A stretch of DNA of 64,000 bases, taken from positions 32,247,035-32,311,034 of the forward strand of contig JASEVX010000013.1 of the NCBI GenBank assembly GCA_031761405.1. The letters run 5' to 3'. The first letter of the stretch is position 1, and each line of letters starts with the position of its first letter. Below are positions 59,441-64,000 of this stretch, in pieces. A program made the translations under genes and the position numbers. Source of the stretch: Serripes groenlandicus (Eukaryota > Mollusca > Bivalvia > Cardiida > Cardiidae). Below the pieces are notes generated by a model. It saw only the letters and a list, made by a program, of their open reading frames with translations. It made no database searches and was not told where the DNA came from.

Positions 59441-59556
59441 AAATGGTAATAATCATGGTTTCCATCCTTTTAGTGCTAAATGCTTGGGTTGTTTTCAAAA
59501 TTAGTCTGCTGCACACATTTGATGCGTTGAAATTCTATTGCAGTTGGGAGAGCGTT

Positions 59557-59785
59557 ATAACCCTTCCCTCGTACGACAATTCTGCAGCAGATGACTTTGA
59601 ACATATTTTGTCAAAAATTAGAAAATCTCTATAATTAAATGGATAACCTATGACTAAAACGGGAAAACATAGTGGCAAAAGGAGAAATTGCATGTTTTGT
59701 GCAATTTCTTCTTTTGTCACTATGTTTTCAAAAAGCCATCTGCTGCAGAGGCGTCAGAAAGCGTCTATATGAGGGAAAGGGTTAA
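59557..59785 (-). mobile_element. TTAA MITE, near-complete
   Basis: ATAACCCTTCCCTCGTACGAC to GAGGGAAAGGGTTAA; hairpin GAAATTGCATGTTTTGTGC. A remnant of another copy (59481-59556) lies directly to its left. Confidence 0.88.
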
Positions 59786-59851
59786 TAAACGTGACCATGC
59801 AAAGTGCATGTTCTACAACTGATTTCTAAATGATAAATTTAAATAAGCCAA

Positions 59852-60050
59852 AGGTGTCATTTTGCGCCATTTTCAACACTTTTTCAGTTATATCAAGGCA
59901 ACAGTTCACTTATCCACAATCCCTGGCTAAACAAACCAGTACTATAGGCTAGGAAATGTACCTTGCTTAAGGACATTCCACTGCCGCCACACAATTGGGG
60001 TTCCTAATCCCTGATGCCAACCACTTGGGCATGGCCGATTCCCTTTAAAG
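59852..60050 (-). mobile_element. Type 2 SINE, fairly complete body
   Basis: CACTTTTTCAGTTATATCAAG, CAAACCAGTACTATAGGCTAGG and CACTTGGGCATGGCCGA. The B box is eroded (TTGGGGTTCCTAATCCC). Confidence 0.65.
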
Positions 60051-60365
60051 GTGTCATGATGATGAAAAGTTGAACAGCTGTAAACAGACAACGAATTAAA
60101 AATGGCTCCATGTCTTTGTTTCCCTATCTTACAGGCAGATCTCACAAAACTTGGATTGCAGGGAAAATGTCTGAATCACTAAAATATTGGTAATACCAGA
60201 CGACAGCCCCTTGGGACTCTGATTTTTGAAACTCTATCTTTAGCAATCTATAAACAGGAAACTATTCATTACTATCTTTGGCAATCTATTAATGGGAAAC
60301 TATCCACTACTATAAGATCTAGACATTTGAATAGGAACCAAATGAACACTGAATTTCTCTTCAAT

Positions 60366-60470
60366 TAAACCCTTTCCCTAATACAGACGTTACTTTCAAC
60401 TTTCTGGCAGCAGAGAAAGTTTCTTTTAAAATATTGTGGTAAAATAAGAAATTGCCCATGTTGAGTGTCC
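60366..60470 (+). mobile_element. TTAA MITE, end A fragment
   Basis: TTAAACCCTTTCCCTAATACAG, GGCAGCAGAGAAAGTTTC, AAGAAATTGCCCATG. Confidence 0.6.
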
Positions 60471-60555
60471 CTTAATTATATGTAGCACCCGCGATCAAGT
60501 GGTAAGACACAGAGATTTGGATTGAGAAGTTCTATCTGTTAATTGCACCAGTATA

Positions 60556-60718
60556 TAACCTTTTCCCACATACAGCAAATCTACAACAGACAGCTTTGAA
60601 ATTATTTAGGCCAAAAAACAGAAAATTCGTAATTTGTCCTTTTGTCCCCTTTTGGTTTCAAAAGTCTTCTTGTGCAGAGGCTTCGGAAAGCGTCCATAAA
60701 TTGTGGGAAACTGATAAA
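60556..60718 (-). mobile_element. TTAA MITE, hairpin deleted
   Basis: ATAACCTTTTCCCACATACAG to TTGTGGGAAACTGATAA with GTGCAGAGGCTTCGGAAAGC. Confidence 0.7.
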
Positions 60719-60741
60719 GGGCTGACATTCAGACCAAGGGT

Positions 60742-63735
60742 GACAAGGGCTGTCCATAAGACAGCACGCTCGACTGCTTATTAGTTACCGAGACATGTAC
60801 TCTAATGTATAGTTACATGCAAAACTTAAACCAGAAATTATAAGTCAAACAATAACAAGAGCTGTCGGAGGACAGCGCGCTCGACTATTCCACCGCTTAT
60901 TTAAGTTACTGAGATAATGGACTCTTAGCATTATATGCAGGATAGTGTTATTTAACATGATTATTTTCATAGGTGTGATGGTTAGAAAGGGTTGTATAAC
61001 CTTTCAATGGAATACATCAAGTAGTAATAAGTAACTAAGAAATTGACTCTTAATGTAGTTGCACGCAAACCTTTAACCATAATTTCTAAGTAAAAAAAGG
61101 GCAACAATTTGCCCCATATACAGGATAAAGTTATCTTAATTGGTTGTGTTTATAGTTGTGCAATTGGGAAAGATTGTATAAAGTTTCAATACAATTTTTC
61201 AAGTTGTTACTGAGATTACACTCTAAATGTAGTTGCAAAACAGAATTTCTAAGTCCAAAAAGGTCCATAACTTGCATAAAATACTGCATAGAGTAATCAT
61301 ACTTGATTGTTTACATAGATGTGATGGTTGGTAAGGGCTGTATAAAGTTTCAATGCAATGCATCAATTAGTTACTAAGAGACGGCCTCTTTATGTAGTTG
61401 CATGCAAAATTTTAACCAGAATTTATAAGTCCAAAAAGTCCATAACTTGCATAAAATGCAGGATAGAGTTATCATACTTGATAATATACACAGGTGTGAT
61501 AGTTGGGTAGGGTTGTAGAAAGTTTCAATGCAATGCATCAAGTAAATACTGAGATATGGACTCTTAATTTAGTTGCACGCAAAACTTTAACCAGAATTTC
61601 TAAGTAAAATAAATGCCATAACTTGCATAAAATTCAGGATAGAGTTATCTTACTTGATAATCTACATAGGTGTGATAGTTGGGTAGGGTTGTATAAAGGT
61701 TCAATGCAATGCATCAAGTATATACTGAGACGTGGACTCTTAATTAAGTTGCACGCAAAACTTTAACCAGAATTTCTAAGTAAAAAAAGGGCCATAACTT
61801 GCATAAAATGCAGAATAGAGTTATCATACTTGATAATCTTCACAGGTGTGATAGTTGGGTAGGGTTGCAGAAAGATTCAATGCAATGCATCAAGTAAATA
61901 CTGAGATATGGACTCTTAATTTAGTTGCACGCAAAACTTTAACCAGAATTTCTAAGTAAACAAGATGTGTTTGTGAAACACTGATGCCCCCCAATGGCAA
62001 CATCTAGGTCAAAGGTCAAGGTCGCCAGGTCAACAATGTTGGTACTGACAGAAAGGTCATGTCACAAGGAATACACATGTGAAATATGGTAGCCGTACCT
62101 GTTATGGTTCAAAAGTAGTGGTCAAGGTTAAAGTTTTTTTCGAGAATGGCAACATCTAGGTCAAAGGTCAAGGTCGCAAGGTGAAAAATGTTGGTACTGA
62201 TAGAAAGGTCATGTCACAAGGTATACACATGTGAAATATGGTAGCCTTACCTGTTATGGTTCAAAAGTAGTGGGGAAGGTTAAAAAAAAAAATTGAGAAT
62301 GGCAACATCTAGGTCAAAGGTCAAGGTCGCAAGGTCAAAAATGTTGGTACTGACAGAAAGGTCATGTCACAAGGAATACACATGTGAAATATGGTAGCCG
62401 TATCTGTTATGGTTCAAAAGTAATGGCCAAGGTTAAAGTTTTTTTCGAGAATGGCAACATCTAGGTCAAAGGTCAAGATCGCAAGGTCAAAAATGTTGGT
62501 ACTGACAGAAAGGTCATGTCACAAGGAATACACATGTGAAATATGGTAGCCGTACCTGTTATGGTTCAAAAGTAATGGCCAAGGTTAAAGTTTTTTTCGA
62601 GAATGGCAACATCTAGGTCAAAGGTGGTCAAGGTCGCAAGGTCAAAAATGTTGGTACTGACAGAAAGGTCATGTCACAAGGAATACACGTGTGAAATATG
62701 GTAGCCGTACCTGTTATGGTTCAAAAGTAATGGCCAAGGTTAAAGTTTTTTTCGAGAATGGCAACATCTAGGTCAAAGGTCAAGGTCGCAAGGTCAAACA
62801 TTTTGGTACTGACAGAAAGGTAATGTCACAAGGAATACACATGTGAAATATGGTAGCCGTACCTGTTATGGTTCAAAAGAAGTGGTCAAGGTTAAAGTTT
62901 TTTTCGTGCAGACAGGCCAAAAACTACATCTAGGTCAAAGGTCAAGGTCGCAAGGTCAAAAATGTTGGTACTGACAGAAAGGTCATGTCACAAGGAATAC
63001 ACATGTGAAATATGGTAGCCGTACCTGTTATGGTTCAAAAGTAATGGCCAAGGTTAAAGTATTTTTTGAGAATGGCAACATCTAGGTCAAAGGTCAAGGT
63101 CGCAAGGTCAAACATTTTGGTACTGACAGAAAGGTAATGTCACAAGGAATACACATGTGAAATATGGTAGCCGTACCTGTTATGGTTCAAAAGTAGTGGT
63201 CAAGGTTAAAGTTTTTTTCGTGCAGACAGGCCAAAAACTACATCTAGGTCAAAGGTCAAGGTCGCAAGGTCAAACATTTTGGTACTGACAGAAAGGTCAT
63301 GTCACAAGGAATACACATGTGAAATATGGTAGCCGTACCTGTTATGGTTCAAAAGTAGTGGTCAAGGTTAAAGTTTTTTTTGTGCAGACAGACGTGCAGA
63401 CCAACGTGCAGACAGACAGACAGGCCAAAAACTATATGCCCCCCGAATCGGAGATTCCGGGGGGGCATAAAAAAGGGTTATAACTTGCATAAAATGGAGG
63501 ATAGAGTTATCTTACTTGATAATCTACACATGTGTGATAGTTGGGTAGGGTTGTAGAAAGTTTCAATGCAATGCATCAAGTAAATACTGAGATATGGACT
63601 CTTAATTTAGTTGCACGCAAAACTTTAACCAGAATTTCTAAGTAAACAAGAGCTGTCGGAGGACAGCGCGCTCGACTATATGCCGCTTATTCACATAAAG
63701 CATAAAGCACTATTTCATTATATTGCACTTAAGTA
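60742..63735 (+). mobile_element. Helentron/pearl-like GCTCGACTAT elements, overlapping 5' ends and tandem core
   Basis: 5' ends at about 60742, 60854 and 63646 (AGCTGTCGGAGGACAGCG, GCTCGACTAT). The core has about five units of roughly 175 bp (ACTTGCATAAAATGCAGGAT, GTGATAGTTGGGTAGGGTTG). The array is cut at 61958 by another element and resumes at 63473. A closing 3' hairpin was not found. Confidence 0.72.
61959..63472 (+). mobile_element. Helentron/pearl-like element, CATCTAGGTCAAAGGTCAAG family
   Basis: 5' AACAAGATGTGTTTGTGAAAC and ATGCCCCCC, complementary to 3' GGGGGGCAT. The 3' hairpin is GAATCGGAGATTCCGG. About nine core units of roughly 153 bp; two or three units begin with GTGCAGACAGGCCAAAAAC instead of GAGAATGGCAACATC, showing mixed unit types. 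A GACAGACA run lies at 63384-63422. Confidence 0.82.
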
Positions 63736-63738
63736 CTA

Positions 63739-63864
63739 TTAACCCTTTCCCTCATACGGCAATTCTGCAGCAGACGACTTTGAACGTATTTTGTCAAAAC
63801 ATAGAAAATCTCCATAATTGAATGGATAACCTATGACAAAAAGTGGAAAACATTGTGGCAAAAG
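63739..63864 (-). mobile_element. TTAA MITE, truncated after the hairpin left arm
   Basis: TTAACCCTTTCCCTCATACGG to CATTGTGGCAAAAG, then unrelated sequence. Confidence 0.8.
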
Positions 63865-64000
63865 TAATTCAAGGGCCATTACTCCATATTTAGGATACAA
63901 TGGAGTTAACTAACCTATTTGTACGATGGTCCTTAACAAATGTATGAAGTATGAAGTGATTTGAATTATGAAACTTTAGCGTTGAGCTAAACGCAATTGT

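Overview
The window looks like nuclear DNA from an animal, most likely a bivalve or other lophotrochozoan. The phylum is an inference from the repeat types (tRNA-derived SINEs with CAAT-type tails, oyster 'pearl'-like elements with tandem cores, a DIRS retrotransposon) and not from a marker gene. The sequence is AT-rich and most of it is repeats. There is no bacterial-style gene organisation.

One host gene runs through the window on the minus strand. Ten exon positions, one of them tandemly duplicated, could be placed between 51.65 kb and 3.0 kb from splice sites, compatible intron phases and protein similarity. Together they encode the N-terminal and middle parts of an OXR1/NCOA7-type (oxidation resistance, TLDc family) protein: a charged N-terminus, a LysM domain split over two or three exons, a GRAM-like block (GVLLVTPNAVMFDP), and two long hydrophilic Ser/Thr/Asp-rich exons. 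The C-terminal TLDc exons must lie off the left edge and the 5' end off the right edge. The introns hold almost all the rest.

Intron content falls into a few families. (1) A piggyBac-like MITE of about 230 bp, flanked by TTAA, with ends CCCTTTCCC...GGGAAAGGG, a subterminal CTGCAGCAGAC box at both ends and a central hairpin. There are some 20 near-complete and more than 30 partial copies. I call the end beginning TTAACCCTTTCCCTCATATAG 'end A' and orient it +; the other end is 'end B'. (2) Non-autonomous Helitron/Helentron-like (pearl/HINE-type) elements that begin AACAAG, carry tandem cores of 150-180 bp and a GACAGACA microsatellite, and end in a hairpin plus AAAA. Several families are present, often inserted in A-runs of the MITEs or of each other. 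(3) tRNA-derived SINEs of at least two types. (4) Short pogo/Tigger-like elements flanked by TA (CAGTCAAACCTG ends). (5) Two larger DNA transposons, each splitting a SINE: 4764-6517 and 55908-57354. (6) A complete, apparently young DIRS-type tyrosine-recombinase retrotransposon at 28806-35696, with all three ORFs open and exact terminal/internal complementary repeats.

The most unusual features are in the host gene. Two exons are followed directly by minisatellites whose every unit carries a copy of a 5' splice site (51105-51538 and 7285-7464), and a 48-nt phase-symmetric exon is tandemly duplicated with both copies intact (46505-46690). The many nested insertions allow relative dating and in one case show an empty target site.
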